Below, piece by piece: positions 8,415 through 16,667 of a stretch of 64,000 bases of DNA (the stretch's first letter is position 1; every line of letters begins with the position of its first letter). Source of the stretch: Robiginitalea marina (GTDB lineage: Bacteria > Bacteroidota > Bacteroidia > Flavobacteriales > Flavobacteriaceae); contig NZ_JAMXIB010000004.1 in the NCBI RefSeq assembly GCF_024006985.1, positions 124,001-188,000 of the forward strand, in the 5' to 3' direction. The notes under the pieces were generated by a model. It worked only from the letters and a program-made list of their open reading frames with translations. It searched no databases and was not told where the DNA came from. A program made the translations under genes and the position numbers.

Positions 8415-9731
8415 TTAATACCGGTAATATTCGGGTTTAAAAGGGCCTTTCGGGGCTACCCCTATATAGGCAGCCTGTTCGGGCCTCAGTGGGGTCAGCT
8501 CTGCCCCAAGCCTTGATAAATGCAGGGCGGCTACCTTCTCATCGAGGTGTTTGGGCAGGGTGTAGACCTGGTTCTCATACTGATCGGGGTTGGTCCACAG
8601 TTCCATTTGAGCCAGGGTCTGGTTCGCAAAGCTATTGCTCATTACAAAGCTGGGGTGCCCTGTGGCACACCCGAGGTTCACCAGGCGGCCTTCCGCCAAA
8701 ACCAGGATGTCTTTGCCTTCAATGGTGTATTTGTCGACCTGTGGCTTGATCTCGTCGCGGGTATGCCCGTAATGGGTATTGAGCCATGCCATGTCTATTT
8801 CATTGTCGAAATGCCCGATGTTGCAGACGATGGCCTTGTCTTTCATGGCCCTGAAATGTTCTTCCCTGATAATGTCTTTGTTCCCCGTGGCCGTGATGAC
8901 AATATCTGCAAGCCCAACCACGGTTTCCATCCGTTTTACCTCATATCCGTCCATACAGGCCTGCAGGGCACAGATGGGGTCTATTTCGGTAACGGTAACA
9001 ATGGCCCCGGCCCCCCGGAAGGAGGCGGCCGTTCCCTTGCCGACGTCGCCGTACCCGGCAACCACTACGCGCTTTCCGGCCAGCATGGTATCGGTAGCCC
9101 GGCGAATGGCATCCACCGCGCTTTCCCGGCACCCGTATTTGTTGTCAAATTTGGATTTGGTCACCGAATCATTCACATTGATGGCCGGCATGGGGAGCGT
9201 TCCCTTTTTTACCCTTTCGTAAAGGCGCAGCACCCCGGTGGTGGTTTCTTCGGAAATCCCCCGTATACCCGCAGCCAGCTCCGGATACCGGTCCAGCACC
9301 ATATTGGTCAGGTCGCCCCCGTCGTCCAGGATCATATTCAGGGGCTCACGATTTTCGCCGAAAAACAGGGTCTGTTCGATGCACCAGTCAAACTCCTCTT
9401 CAGTCATGCCTTTCCAGGCATACACGGGAATCCCGGCCGCGGCAATGGCTGCCGCCGCATGGTCCTGGGTGGAAAAGATATTGCAGGAACTCCAGGTGAC
9501 TTCAGCCCCCAGTTCCACCAGGGTTTCGATCAGCACAGCGGTTTGGATGGTCATATGGAGGCACCCGGCTATCCGGGCACCCTGTAGGGGCTTCTTTTTC
9601 CCATATTCCTCCCGCAGGGCCATAAGCCCGGGCATTTCCGCCTCGGCCAGCGCTATTTCCTTCCGTCCCCACCCGGCCAGGGAGAGGTCTTTGACTTTAT
9701 AGGGGATGTATTCCACCGCTTTCGTTCTCAT
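8415..9731 (-). CDS. ahcY: adenosylhomocysteinase
   Basis: A 438-residue S-adenosylhomocysteine hydrolase. It splits SAH to adenosine and homocysteine and thereby relieves product inhibition of methyltransferases in the SAM cycle. Visible signatures are the substrate-site segment [15 protein letters not shown], the NAD-binding loop [18 protein letters not shown], and the C-terminal KPEYYRY tail that reaches the neighbouring subunit's cofactor. The start [16 protein letters not shown] was chosen at 9731; the frame stays open to 9818, but the longer form has no family support. A TACCTTTG box on the minus strand at 9847-9854 leaves a leader of about 115 bases. I found no SAH riboswitch motif there by eye. 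Confidence 0.97.
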   Translation of the reverse strand: MRTKAVEYIPYKVKDLSLAGWGRKEIALAEAEMPGLMALREEYGKKKPLQGARIAGCLHMTIQTAVLIETLVELGAEVTWSSCNIFSTQDHAAAAIAAAGIPVYAWKGMTEEEFDWCIEQTLFFGENREPLNMILDDGGDLTNMVLDRYPELAAGIRGISEETTTGVLRLYERVKKGTLPMPAINVNDSVTKSKFDNKYGCRESAVDAIRRATDTMLAGKRVVVAGYGDVGKGTAASFRGAGAIVTVTEIDPICALQACMDGYEVKRMETVVGLADIVITATGNKDIIREEHFRAMKDKAIVCNIGHFDNEIDMAWLNTHYGHTRDEIKPQVDKYTIEGKDILVLAEGRLVNLGCATGHPSFVMSNSFANQTLAQMELWTNPDQYENQVYTLPKHLDEKVAALHLSRLGAELTPLRPEQAAYIGVAPKGPFKPEYYRY

Positions 9732-9846
9732 GATTCCAATTATTTTTGGGATATTTATGCGGGGTTTCTTTTGCCTGCCAAAGGCCGGTTTGGATACCCC
9801 GAAAAACCAGTTTACCAATCTGTCCTATATCTGGAAAGGACGGTTA

Positions 9847-9854
9847 CAAAGGTA
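9847..9854 (-). promoter_or_regulatory. TAnnTTTG promoter box for ahcY
   Basis: The minus strand reads TACCTTTG. The distance to the ahcY ATG is 115 bases, giving a rather long leader. The divergent phosphopantetheinyl transferase gene starts 20 bases to the right. Confidence 0.5.
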
Positions 9855-9874
9855 CTGATTAGTTTATATTTCCC

Positions 9875-10534
9875 ATGCCGCTGCTGAAAAGAATCGAGAG
9901 CCATCCGGGCCTGCAGGCCTTCCTCTGGAAAATTGAGGAACCCGAATCCTGGCTGGCCAGGGGGATTGAACTCACCCCCCATTGCCAGGGCCGGATGAGC
10001 AGTATGAAATCTGAACTGCATCGAAGGGGGTTTCTGAGCATCCGGCACCTGATGGCCGAAGGGGGATACCGCGATGCGGATTTGTTTTATGACCAAAACG
10101 GCAAACCGCACCTGCGCGACGGCACCCATATTTCCATCACCCACTCTTTTGAAATGACCGGCATTATCCTCTCACGGCAGCTGGAGGTGGGGATCGATAT
10201 AGAGAAACAACGGCATAAGATCCTGCGTATCGCTCACCGCTTTACGCCCCTGAGCGAATACCACGACCTTGCCAATGAGGAGGCCCTGGTACGGAAATTG
10301 ACGGTTGTCTGGGGGGTCAAGGAGTCACTTTATAAGGTCATGGGAATCCATGGGTTGAGTTTTTTGAACCATATTACGGTAGACAACTTCGACCTCGACG
10401 ACGGGCAGACCACTGCCAGGGTGGTATACGGGGGGAAGTGTACGCATTTCAATGCCTTTTTCCTGGAGCTGGAGGGGTTCACCTGTGCCTATGCCACCAG
10501 GGTCCCGACGGCAAATCAGGCCCCGCGCCCATGA
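9875..10534 (+). CDS. 4'-phosphopantetheinyl transferase superfamily protein
   Basis: A 219-residue Sfp-like enzyme that would move the phosphopantetheine arm of coenzyme A onto a carrier protein. The two family motifs are present: VGIDIEKQR (about 106-114, with the magnesium-binding Asp) and WGVKESLYKVMG (about 146-157, with the conserved Trp, Lys, Glu and Lys). The length fits the short Bacteroidota type. It is divergent from ahcY and 54 bases upstream of the thiamine-binding protein gene. No polyketide or fatty acid carrier gene is nearby, so the target carrier cannot be inferred. Confidence 0.9.
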   Translation: MPLLKRIESHPGLQAFLWKIEEPESWLARGIELTPHCQGRMSSMKSELHRRGFLSIRHLMAEGGYRDADLFYDQNGKPHLRDGTHISITHSFEMTGIILSRQLEVGIDIEKQRHKILRIAHRFTPLSEYHDLANEEALVRKLTVVWGVKESLYKVMGIHGLSFLNHITVDNFDLDDGQTTARVVYGGKCTHFNAFFLELEGFTCAYATRVPTANQAPRP

Positions 10535-10562
10535 CGGGTTTTTCAATCTCTGCCCCACTGCC

Positions 10563-10570
10563 TACCTTTG
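10563..10570 (+). promoter_or_regulatory. TAnnTTTG promoter box for the thiamine-binding/pnuC operon
   Basis: TACCTTTG lies 18 bases before the ATG at 10589. The whole gap after the preceding gene is only 54 bases, too short for a TPP riboswitch, and none is visible. Confidence 0.55.
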
Positions 10571-10588
10571 TGGTCCAAACTACCGCCT

Positions 10589-10849
10589 ATGAACGTTTCC
10601 GTGGAACTAACCTTCAGCCCCCTGCAGGATTCTTATGAACCCGAGATCATACGATTCATCAAAGCCATGCGCGACTCTGGCCTGACCGTACTGGAAAACC
10701 CCCTGAGCACCCAGGTTTATGGGGAGTATGATGCGGTAATGCAGGTGCTTGCCAGGGAAATGAAACAAAGCCTTGGAGCTGTGAACCAGGGGGTTTTCCT
10801 CCTGAAAATGGTCAGGGGAGACCGCAGCGGGTATGCACCCCATTTTTGA
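10589..10849 (+). CDS. thiamine-binding (DUF77/MTH1187-type) protein
   Basis: An 86-residue cytoplasmic protein of the small ferredoxin-fold family earlier called DUF77, some of whose members bind thiamine (related to YkoF). The beta-alpha-beta pattern MNVSVELTFSPL ... ALVEN-like central strand (TVLENPLSTQVYGEYD) is visible. The start at 10589 is preceded by a TACCTTTG box; an in-frame upstream ATG at 10568 would overlap that box. Its end overlaps the PnuC-type permease gene by 17 bases, so the two are translationally linked. The assignment to thiamine comes from family knowledge and from the TPP riboswitch nearby. Confidence 0.75.
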   Translation: MNVSVELTFSPLQDSYEPEIIRFIKAMRDSGLTVLENPLSTQVYGEYDAVMQVLAREMKQSLGAVNQGVFLLKMVRGDRSGYAPHF

Positions 10850-11465
10850 TTTTTTCGCCGATCCCTACAGGGATCGCCCGGACTACCTGATTGTCCTGGA
10901 AGCCGTGGCTTTCGTTTTTGGCATTGCAAGTGTCGTTTATGCCAGGCGGGAGCGGATCTGGGTTTATCCGACAGGCCTGGTCGCCACCGTGATCACCCTG
11001 TTCATCTTTTACCGGGACCAGCTCCTTGGCGACATGATGATCAACCTGTATTATTCCCTGATGAGCGTGTACGGTTGGTGGAACTGGTCCCGGCGCACCC
11101 AGGGCCGGCCGGTAGTTCAGATTTCGCGGACCAACCGCCGGGAAAAAGCCGTTGGCGTGCTGCTCTTTGCCGCCGCCGCAGGGGTCAATTACGGGGTTTA
11201 CCGGCTCTTTGGAACCGCGATTGGCCCCGGCAATTATGTCGACATCCTCACCTCGGGGATTTTTTTCACGGCCATGTGGTATATGGCCACTAAAAAACTG
11301 GAAAACTGGACGCTTTGGATTTTGGGCGACATCATCACCGTACCCCTGTATGCCTATCGGGGTTGGGGGATGTTGTCGCTGCAATATTTCATATTCACTA
11401 TCTTGGCCATCCAGGGATATATCGCATGGAAGAAGCACTTAAACAGGAACCTTCAGACCTCCTGA
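10833..11465 (+). CDS. PnuC-family vitamin permease, probably thiamine (PnuT type)
   Basis: A 210-residue inner-membrane protein with about seven predicted helices. The PnuC hallmark YGWWNWSRR (about 76-84) is present; the Trp-rich helix of this family contacts the vitamin substrate. PnuC proteins are facilitators that take up nicotinamide riboside, or in the PnuT branch thiamine, with trapping by a cytoplasmic kinase. Here the permease lies between a thiamine-binding protein gene and a NadR-like kinase, with a TPP-riboswitch-driven TonB receptor downstream, so thiamine is the favoured substrate. Nicotinamide riboside remains possible because the adjacent kinase resembles NadR. Confidence 0.85.
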   Translation: MHPIFDFFADPYRDRPDYLIVLEAVAFVFGIASVVYARRERIWVYPTGLVATVITLFIFYRDQLLGDMMINLYYSLMSVYGWWNWSRRTQGRPVVQISRTNRREKAVGVLLFAAAAGVNYGVYRLFGTAIGPGNYVDILTSGIFFTAMWYMATKKLENWTLWILGDIITVPLYAYRGWGMLSLQYFIFTILAIQGYIAWKKHLNRNLQTS

Positions 11466-11992
11466 AAGTGGTCCTTTTCGGGCCGGAATCCACGGGGAAA
11501 ACCACCCTGGCAAGGGAACTGGCGGACCACTACCAGACCCGGTGGGTCCCGGAATACGCAAGGGAATACCTTCAGGCAAAATGGGACCGGGAACAAAAGA
11601 CCTGCGAGCCCAAAGACCTGATGCCCATTGCCATCGGGCAGATGAGGCTTGAAAACGCCCTGGCCCGGCAGGCAGACGGACTCCTGATCTGCGACACCGA
11701 TTTGCTGGAGACCAAAGTGTATTCCGAGGCCTATTACCTGGGGTATTGCGACCCGGTCCTGGAGAAGTACGCTTTGGAAAACCAGTATGACCTGTATTTG
11801 CTGACCTCGGTCGACATCCCCTGGGAGGCAGACGACCTGAGGGACAGGCCCCGCGACCGTGAACGGATGTTCGGGTATTTCAGGGAAGCCCTTGAAAAAA
11901 ATAACCGCAGATTTGTTACCTTAAAGGGCAGCCGGGAGGAGCGTTTCCGCCAGGCCATTACCCACATTGATAAACTATTGGCACATGTATAG
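11426..11992 (+). CDS. NadR-like P-loop kinase
   Basis: A 188-residue P-loop protein resembling the kinase domain of NadR. Walker A is GPESTGKTTLA (about 19-29), a possible Walker B-like segment is LLICDTDLLETKV, and a lid-type segment is DDLRDRPRDRERMF. There is no N-terminal nucleotidyltransferase domain, so it cannot be a full NadR. The start MEEALKQEPSD overlaps the permease gene by 40 bases. NadR kinases phosphorylate nicotinamide riboside to trap it; next to a probable thiamine permease this one may instead act on thiamine, which is inference. Its end overlaps the DUF4301 gene by 8 bases. Confidence 0.8.
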   Translation: MEEALKQEPSDLLKVVLFGPESTGKTTLARELADHYQTRWVPEYAREYLQAKWDREQKTCEPKDLMPIAIGQMRLENALARQADGLLICDTDLLETKVYSEAYYLGYCDPVLEKYALENQYDLYLLTSVDIPWEADDLRDRPRDRERMFGYFREALEKNNRRFVTLKGSREERFRQAITHIDKLLAHV

Positions 11993-13532
11993 GTTCAGCG
12001 AGGACGACTTGCAATTGTTAGCTGCCAAGGGCATCGAGCCCCGGCAGGCATACCAACAGATGGAGACCTTCCGGGAAGGGATCCCTCCTGTGCGGCTCGC
12101 CCGTGCCGCCGTGGTGGGGGACGGGATTTTGCGCCTCTCAGGGGAAGCGCAGGAACGCCTCCGGGGGGTGTACCGGCAGCACAGCAAGGGCTTGCAGGTC
12201 GTAAAGTTTATCCCGGCTTCGGGGGCCGCTTCGCGGATGTTCAAAGCATTGTTTTCCTTCCTGCATGAGTTTGACCCGGAAAGGGATTCCCTGCAGGCAT
12301 ACCTGGACCACCCGCAAAACAAGGACCTCCGTGTTTTTGCAGAGGGCCTGGAGCGATTCCCTTTCTATAAGGTCGTAAAGTCCCGCCTTGGGGAAAGCGC
12401 CCTGTCTTCAGGGGCAGGCCTATACCACTTCGTGCGGGAAATGCTCGAAGAAAAGGGCCTTAACTATGGGTTTTACCCGAAAGGCCTGCTACCTTTCCAC
12501 AACTATGGGGGACACCTGGCCACCCCTTTCGAAGAGCACCTGAAAGAAGGGGCGGCCTACGGGCGGACCGGGGATGGCGCAAAACTGCATTTTACCATTT
12601 CCCCCCAGCACAGGGAATTGTTCGGGGAGGAAGCCCGCAGGGTTGTGGGGCCCGTCGGGGAACGCACCTCATGCCAGTTCGATATTTCCTATTCCTTCCA
12701 AAAGGAATCCACCGATACCCTGGCAGTAACTCCCGAAAATGAACCCTTCCGGGACGGGGAAGGCAAGCTGCTTTTCAGGCCCGGGGGCCACGGCGCCCTG
12801 CTGGAAAACCTCAACGAGCAGGAAGCTGACCTGATATTCATCAAGAATATAGACAATGTGGTAACGGGGGCCTCCCTGCCGGAAGTCAGTTACTGGAAAG
12901 AAGTCCTGGGGGGGCATTTGCTGGAGGTCCAGGAGCAGGCCTTCCGCTTTTCCCGCATGCTGGGGGAGGGGGTGACCGACCACGACCTGTTACAACGCAT
13001 CCGGACATTCCTGGAAACAGCCCTCAATGTAAGGTTTTCGGAAGGCTTTTCCGGCTACAGCCTGGAGGAACAATTGTCTGTGCTGCAAGACAAACTCTCC
13101 CGGCCGATCCGGGTCTGCGGCATGGTAAAAAATGAAGGGGAACCCGGGGGCGGCCCGTTCTGGATCACAGATGCCCAGGGGAGGGAATCCCTGCAGATTG
13201 TGGAATCGGCCCAGGCCGACCTCGGGGAGGAGTCCCAGAAAGCCCTCTTTGACGAAGCCACCCATTTCAACCCCGTCGACCTGGTTTGCGGGGTGCGGGA
13301 TGCCACGGGGCGCAAGTATGACCTGATGAACTTCCGCGACCCGAAACAAGGGTTCATTACCGGAAAAACCTTCGAAGGGAGGCCTCTGAAGGCCCTGGAG
13401 CTCCCGGGGCTCTGGAATGGGGGAATGGCCTACTGGAATACCGTTTTCGTCGAAGTGCCCATAAGCACCTTTAACCCGGTAAAGACGGTGAATGACCTGC
13501 TGAAGCCAGCTCACCAGGCCGCGGCGCAATGA
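11985..13532 (+). CDS. DUF4301 family protein
   Basis: A 515-residue cytoplasmic protein of unknown function. An early motif, FIPASGAASRMFKALF (about 69-84), is glycine/alanine-rich with a following Arg and Lys and loosely recalls the nucleotide loop of sugar-1-phosphate nucleotidyltransferases. Late in the protein the stretch VPISTFNPVKTVNDLL is conserved in the family as I remember it. It is the last gene of the operon that begins at 10589 and overlaps the kinase gene by 8 bases. The frame has an in-frame upstream ATG (11967), but ATG 11985 fits the family start MYRFSEDDL. Association with thiamine genes is suggested by position only. Confidence 0.8.
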   Translation: MYRFSEDDLQLLAAKGIEPRQAYQQMETFREGIPPVRLARAAVVGDGILRLSGEAQERLRGVYRQHSKGLQVVKFIPASGAASRMFKALFSFLHEFDPERDSLQAYLDHPQNKDLRVFAEGLERFPFYKVVKSRLGESALSSGAGLYHFVREMLEEKGLNYGFYPKGLLPFHNYGGHLATPFEEHLKEGAAYGRTGDGAKLHFTISPQHRELFGEEARRVVGPVGERTSCQFDISYSFQKESTDTLAVTPENEPFRDGEGKLLFRPGGHGALLENLNEQEADLIFIKNIDNVVTGASLPEVSYWKEVLGGHLLEVQEQAFRFSRMLGEGVTDHDLLQRIRTFLETALNVRFSEGFSGYSLEEQLSVLQDKLSRPIRVCGMVKNEGEPGGGPFWITDAQGRESLQIVESAQADLGEESQKALFDEATHFNPVDLVCGVRDATGRKYDLMNFRDPKQGFITGKTFEGRPLKALELPGLWNGGMAYWNTVFVEVPISTFNPVKTVNDLLKPAHQAAAQ

Positions 13533-13592
13533 GGTCGGCAGGGGAAGGCAGGAGCTGCCTTCCAGGGGTGGCTGCGTATTTTTTTGGTGGCC

Positions 13593-13626
13593 TTGTGCGG
13601 CTTTTACAATTCGTGGCGTATCTTTG
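13593..13626 (+). promoter_or_regulatory. promoter of the riboswitch-TonB receptor transcript
   Basis: TTG at 13593-13595 and TATCTTTG at 13619-13626 are 23 bases apart. The -7 box ends 3 bases before the first paired base of the TPP aptamer, so transcription would start at the foot of the aptamer. Confidence 0.65.
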
Positions 13627-13629
13627 CCC

Positions 13630-13740
13630 CATCTCAAAAAGGGGTGCTTGGTCGCAGAAGGTCCCAACCCAGAAACGACCCGGCTGAGATTATACCCGCT
13701 GAACCTGGGCAGGTAATGCTGCCAAGGGAGCAATGAGATG
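13630..13740 (+). ncRNA. TPP riboswitch (THI element)
   Basis: The conserved pieces are all present in order: closing helix P1 (CATCTC 13630-13635 with GAGATG 13735-13740), GGGGTGC at 13641-13647, a P3-type arm closed by GGTCG 13650-13654 and CGACC 13676-13680, the pyrimidine-sensing CTGAGA at 13684-13689 followed by TTATACCC, and the pyrophosphate-sensing arm around ACCTGGGCAGGTAATGCTGCC ending with AAGGGA near 13730. It binds thiamine pyrophosphate and normally represses the downstream gene, here the TonB-dependent receptor 111 bases on. Confidence 0.93.
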
Positions 13741-13775
13741 GGAAGCGGCCCTCGAACCGGCCGCCAACATCTTCC
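13741..13775 (+). promoter_or_regulatory. hairpin after the TPP aptamer, possible expression platform
   Basis: GGAAG (13741-13745) pairs with CTTCC (13771-13775) and GCGGCC (13745-13750) with GGCCGC (13759-13764). Within the same stretch CATCT (13768-13772) can instead pair with AGATG (13736-13740), the 3' strand of P1, so a switch between P1 and anti-P1 pairing is possible. There is no T-run, so this is not a standard terminator. The remaining leader to 13851 shows nothing further by eye. Confidence 0.4.
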
Positions 13776-13851
13776 GGTACGGGCAGCACGCTGCTGCAAA
13801 ATCAAGTGTAACAAAGAATTTAGCCCCTTTTGTTCGTAACCATACTTACGA

Positions 13852-16086
13852 ATGAAAAATGCTATTTTGTTAGGAATCAGCCTGGGCTTCGGATGGCTCG
13901 GTGCTGCACAGGAAACACCAAAGGACACTACGAAAACAGACGAAATCAGACTCGATGAAGTACTGGTTTCCGCCGTGAGGGTTACCCGGGAAGCCCCGGT
14001 GACTTTTTCGAATTTAACCAAGGCCCGCATTGCGCCCCGAAACCTGGGGCAGGACATCCCGGTGCTGATGAACTACCTCCCATCGGTGGTCACCACCTCC
14101 GATGCCGGGGCAGGAATAGGGTATACGGGCATCCGCGTCCGGGGAAGCGACGCCACCCGCGTGAACGTGACCATTAACGGGATTCCCTATAACGATGCGG
14201 AATCTCAGGGGACTTTCTGGGTAAACATGCCCGATTTTGCCTCGTCTACCGAAAGCCTTCAGCTGCAGCGCGGGGTGGGTACTTCCACCAACGGGGCCGG
14301 GGCCTTCGGGGCGAGCCTGAATATCCTCACAGATGCGGTTTCCCAGGAGGCTTATGGGGAAATTTCCGCTTCCGCCGGGAGTTTCAACACCCTAAAGGCC
14401 ACGGCCAAGTTCAGTACGGGCCTTATAAATGACCATTTTGAGCTTTCCGGACGCCTTTCCCGCATCGCCTCGGACGGGTATATCGACCGGGCGTCTTCCG
14501 ACCTGGATTCCTACTTCCTGCAGGGGGCGTTCCTCAGCGACAAGACCCTGGTGAAGGCCCTCCTGTTCGGGGGGCATGAGATCACCTACCAGTCTTGGTA
14601 TGGCTTTGACCCCTCCGTGATTTCGGCTATTGGGGAAGACCCCAGCCTGGAAACCAACCGCAGGTTCAACATTGCCGGCATACAATTCGATGAAGCGGGC
14701 ACCTTCGAGGGGTTTTACCCCAACCAGGTCGACAATTACAAGCAGGACCATTTCCAGTTGCACTGGAACCAGCAATGGAGCAGTTCCTGGCAATCCAATA
14801 TCGCCTTCCACTATACCCGGGGGCGGGGGTTCTTCGAAGAATACGTGGATGCCTGGTATTACACCAACGTCCTGTTCGCCCCCGATGCCGAATTGGCTTT
14901 CCTGGGCCTGGAGCCCCCCGTGGTGAACGGGCAGGAGATTACGACCATGGATTACGCCCGCCGCCGGTGGCTCGACAACGATTTTTACGGCACGGTATTC
15001 TCTTCGGCCTACCAGGAAGGCCCCTGGCAGCTCACGCTCGGGGGCGGCTGGAACACCTATCGGGGCGACCATTTCGGGGAGGTAATCTGGGCGCGGTATG
15101 CCGGGGACCTGGACCCCGGGGCCCGCTATTATGAAGACGATTCCCGCAAAGACGACCTGAACCTTTTTGCCAAGGCCAACTATAATGCCGGGGGGAACTG
15201 GCGCTTTTTTGCCGACCTTCAGTACCGCGGGGTAAGCTACCGGGCCAATGCGCGGGAAACCGGCCTGGTCGATGACCAGTTCCGCTTTTTTAACCCAAAA
15301 CTTGGGCTTACCTATCGCCTTGACGCCTTCCAGAACCTCTATGCTTCCTATGCCGTTGCCAACCGGGAACCCAACCGGAACGACTACGAGAACGGGAACC
15401 CGAAACCGGAGCGCCTCCAGGACCTCGAACTCGGCTGGAGGTACCAGAAAGAAGGGGCCAGCCTGAACGCAAACCTCTATTACATGCGTTATCGCGACCA
15501 GCTGGTCCTTACCGGGGAGCTCAATGATGTGGGCGCCCCCCTGCGAGCCAACGTGGGCGATAGCTATCGCCTTGGCCTGGAAATCGATGCGGATATTCCC
15601 TGGGGGAGCAGGGTCCGCTGGCAACCGAACCTGGCCCTGAGCACCAACCGGAATGTCGATTTTATCTTTCGCCGCGACGGGCAGCTCACCAACCTTGGAA
15701 ATACCCGCATCGCTTTTTCCCCCGGGGTGGTGGCGGGAAGCAGGCTGGTGGTTTCGCCCCTGGAGAACTTTGATGTTGCCCTGCTGACCAAATATGTGGG
15801 GGAGCAATATATGGGGAATATCGATGCGGAAAAATCGCGGCTGGAGGCGTATAGCCAGACCGATCTGAACCTGGTGTATACCTGGGAACCCGACCGGTGG
15901 TTTTCGGGCATCACCTTTTCCCTGCTGGTCAATAACCTCTTCGACGCCAGGTTTAGCTCCAACGGGTATTTTTACACCTTCGACGACGATTTCAGCAACC
16001 CGGGGACCGTAACGACCATAGAAGGGGTGGGATACTACCCGCAGGCCGGGATCCATTTCCTGGCCGGGGCCACCTTCCGGTTTTAA
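13852..16086 (+). CDS. TonB-dependent receptor, probably for thiamine
   Basis: A 744-residue outer-membrane receptor. A signal peptide (cleavage after GAAQ, about residue 20) is followed by a TonB-box-like region with DEVLVSAVR, a plug domain (about 45-155, with the IRVRGSDATRVNVTINGIPYND core) and a 22-strand beta-barrel ending in aromatic F (GATFRF). There is no N-terminal carboxypeptidase-like domain, so it is not SusC-type. It is the first gene after the TPP riboswitch, and riboswitch-driven receptors of this kind in Bacteroidota are thought to import thiamine or its phosphates. The receptor lies directly after the permease/kinase/DUF4301 operon. Confidence 0.93.
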   Translation: MKNAILLGISLGFGWLGAAQETPKDTTKTDEIRLDEVLVSAVRVTREAPVTFSNLTKARIAPRNLGQDIPVLMNYLPSVVTTSDAGAGIGYTGIRVRGSDATRVNVTINGIPYNDAESQGTFWVNMPDFASSTESLQLQRGVGTSTNGAGAFGASLNILTDAVSQEAYGEISASAGSFNTLKATAKFSTGLINDHFELSGRLSRIASDGYIDRASSDLDSYFLQGAFLSDKTLVKALLFGGHEITYQSWYGFDPSVISAIGEDPSLETNRRFNIAGIQFDEAGTFEGFYPNQVDNYKQDHFQLHWNQQWSSSWQSNIAFHYTRGRGFFEEYVDAWYYTNVLFAPDAELAFLGLEPPVVNGQEITTMDYARRRWLDNDFYGTVFSSAYQEGPWQLTLGGGWNTYRGDHFGEVIWARYAGDLDPGARYYEDDSRKDDLNLFAKANYNAGGNWRFFADLQYRGVSYRANARETGLVDDQFRFFNPKLGLTYRLDAFQNLYASYAVANREPNRNDYENGNPKPERLQDLELGWRYQKEGASLNANLYYMRYRDQLVLTGELNDVGAPLRANVGDSYRLGLEIDADIPWGSRVRWQPNLALSTNRNVDFIFRRDGQLTNLGNTRIAFSPGVVAGSRLVVSPLENFDVALLTKYVGEQYMGNIDAEKSRLEAYSQTDLNLVYTWEPDRWFSGITFSLLVNNLFDARFSSNGYFYTFDDDFSNPGTVTTIEGVGYYPQAGIHFLAGATFRF

Positions 16087-16098
16087 CCGGGGGGGAGA

Positions 16099-16545
16099 TC
16101 AGTTGGTGATGATCAGGCTGCTGCCGCTCCGGGAGGCCCGGTATTCCAGCATGTCGAAATACCGGTTGCCGTCATCGGGCCGGTTGAGTTGTTGCCCGGT
16201 AAACAAGCTGTATTCAAAGTCTTCGCACCCGCAGCGGGCAACCTGTCCGTCGAGGGACAAGGTGGAGCAGGCATTGGGGGGGTGATTGGGGCAGGTGGCT
16301 TCAAAGGCCCTGAACAGGTCAAAGCCCGTATTCATCACAAAAACCCCGCGGATGCCCACCCCGGTATTTCCGATATAGACGGCGTTCCCGGTAGTCGTCA
16401 GGGGGCTGTAGAGGGGAAGGTTCAGGTTGACCTCAAACCGGAAGCCCACTTCCTGCAGGTAAGGGTTTCGTTGGGTGGTATCGCTGTCGCAGCAAACCAG
16501 TGTGAGGGCGAGAAGGAAGATTGGAATCAGCCGGTTGCGTACCAT
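16099..16545 (-). CDS. Rieske-like lipoprotein with incomplete cluster ligands
   Basis: A 148-residue lipoprotein (hydrophobic N-terminus ending LTLVCC). The region EATCPNHPP...CSTL...ARCGCEDFEYSLFTG has the shape of the two Rieske ligand loops, and similar flavobacterial proteins are annotated as nitrite reductase/ring-hydroxylating ferredoxin subunits. The usual CxH and CxxH pairs are not intact: loop one reads CPNH and loop two CGCED, without the second His. It may have kept the fold without a normal [2Fe-2S] cluster. An ATG two codons upstream (16551) is equally possible. It is convergent with the receptor gene, 12 bases apart, and divergent from greA. Confidence 0.6.
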   Translation of the reverse strand: MVRNRLIPIFLLALTLVCCDSDTTQRNPYLQEVGFRFEVNLNLPLYSPLTTTGNAVYIGNTGVGIRGVFVMNTGFDLFRAFEATCPNHPPNACSTLSLDGQVARCGCEDFEYSLFTGQQLNRPDDGNRYFDMLEYRASRSGSSLIITN

Positions 16546-16586
16546 GGGCATCTTTGAGTTCCCTGCAAAAATCAGCAAATTTTGAC

Positions 16587-16594
16587 TATCTTTG
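16587..16594 (+). promoter_or_regulatory. TAnnTTTG promoter box for greA
   Basis: TATCTTTG lies 73 bases before the greA ATG at 16668. No TTG at the usual -33 distance was seen. Confidence 0.55.
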
Positions 16595-16667
16595 TTTAAA
16601 TCCTCTGAATAACTTGCAATTTTTGTAGGTATTGAAGGGGATTTTCTGTTTATTTAATGAAGAGGTT

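Noticed and set aside
8520-9587. A 355-codon open frame on the plus strand across ahcY
   Set aside because: ahcY on the minus strand is intact with all signatures; this frame is antisense to it.
9732-9874. SAH riboswitch before ahcY
   Set aside because: The 115-base leader shows none of the conserved SAH aptamer pieces by eye, and such riboswitches are not usual in this phylum.
14392-16056. A 554-codon open frame on the minus strand inside the TonB receptor
   Set aside because: The plus-strand frame matches a TonB receptor from end to end. The minus-strand frame has Gly/Val/Pro-biased composition with no domain, as expected from a GC-rich antisense frame.
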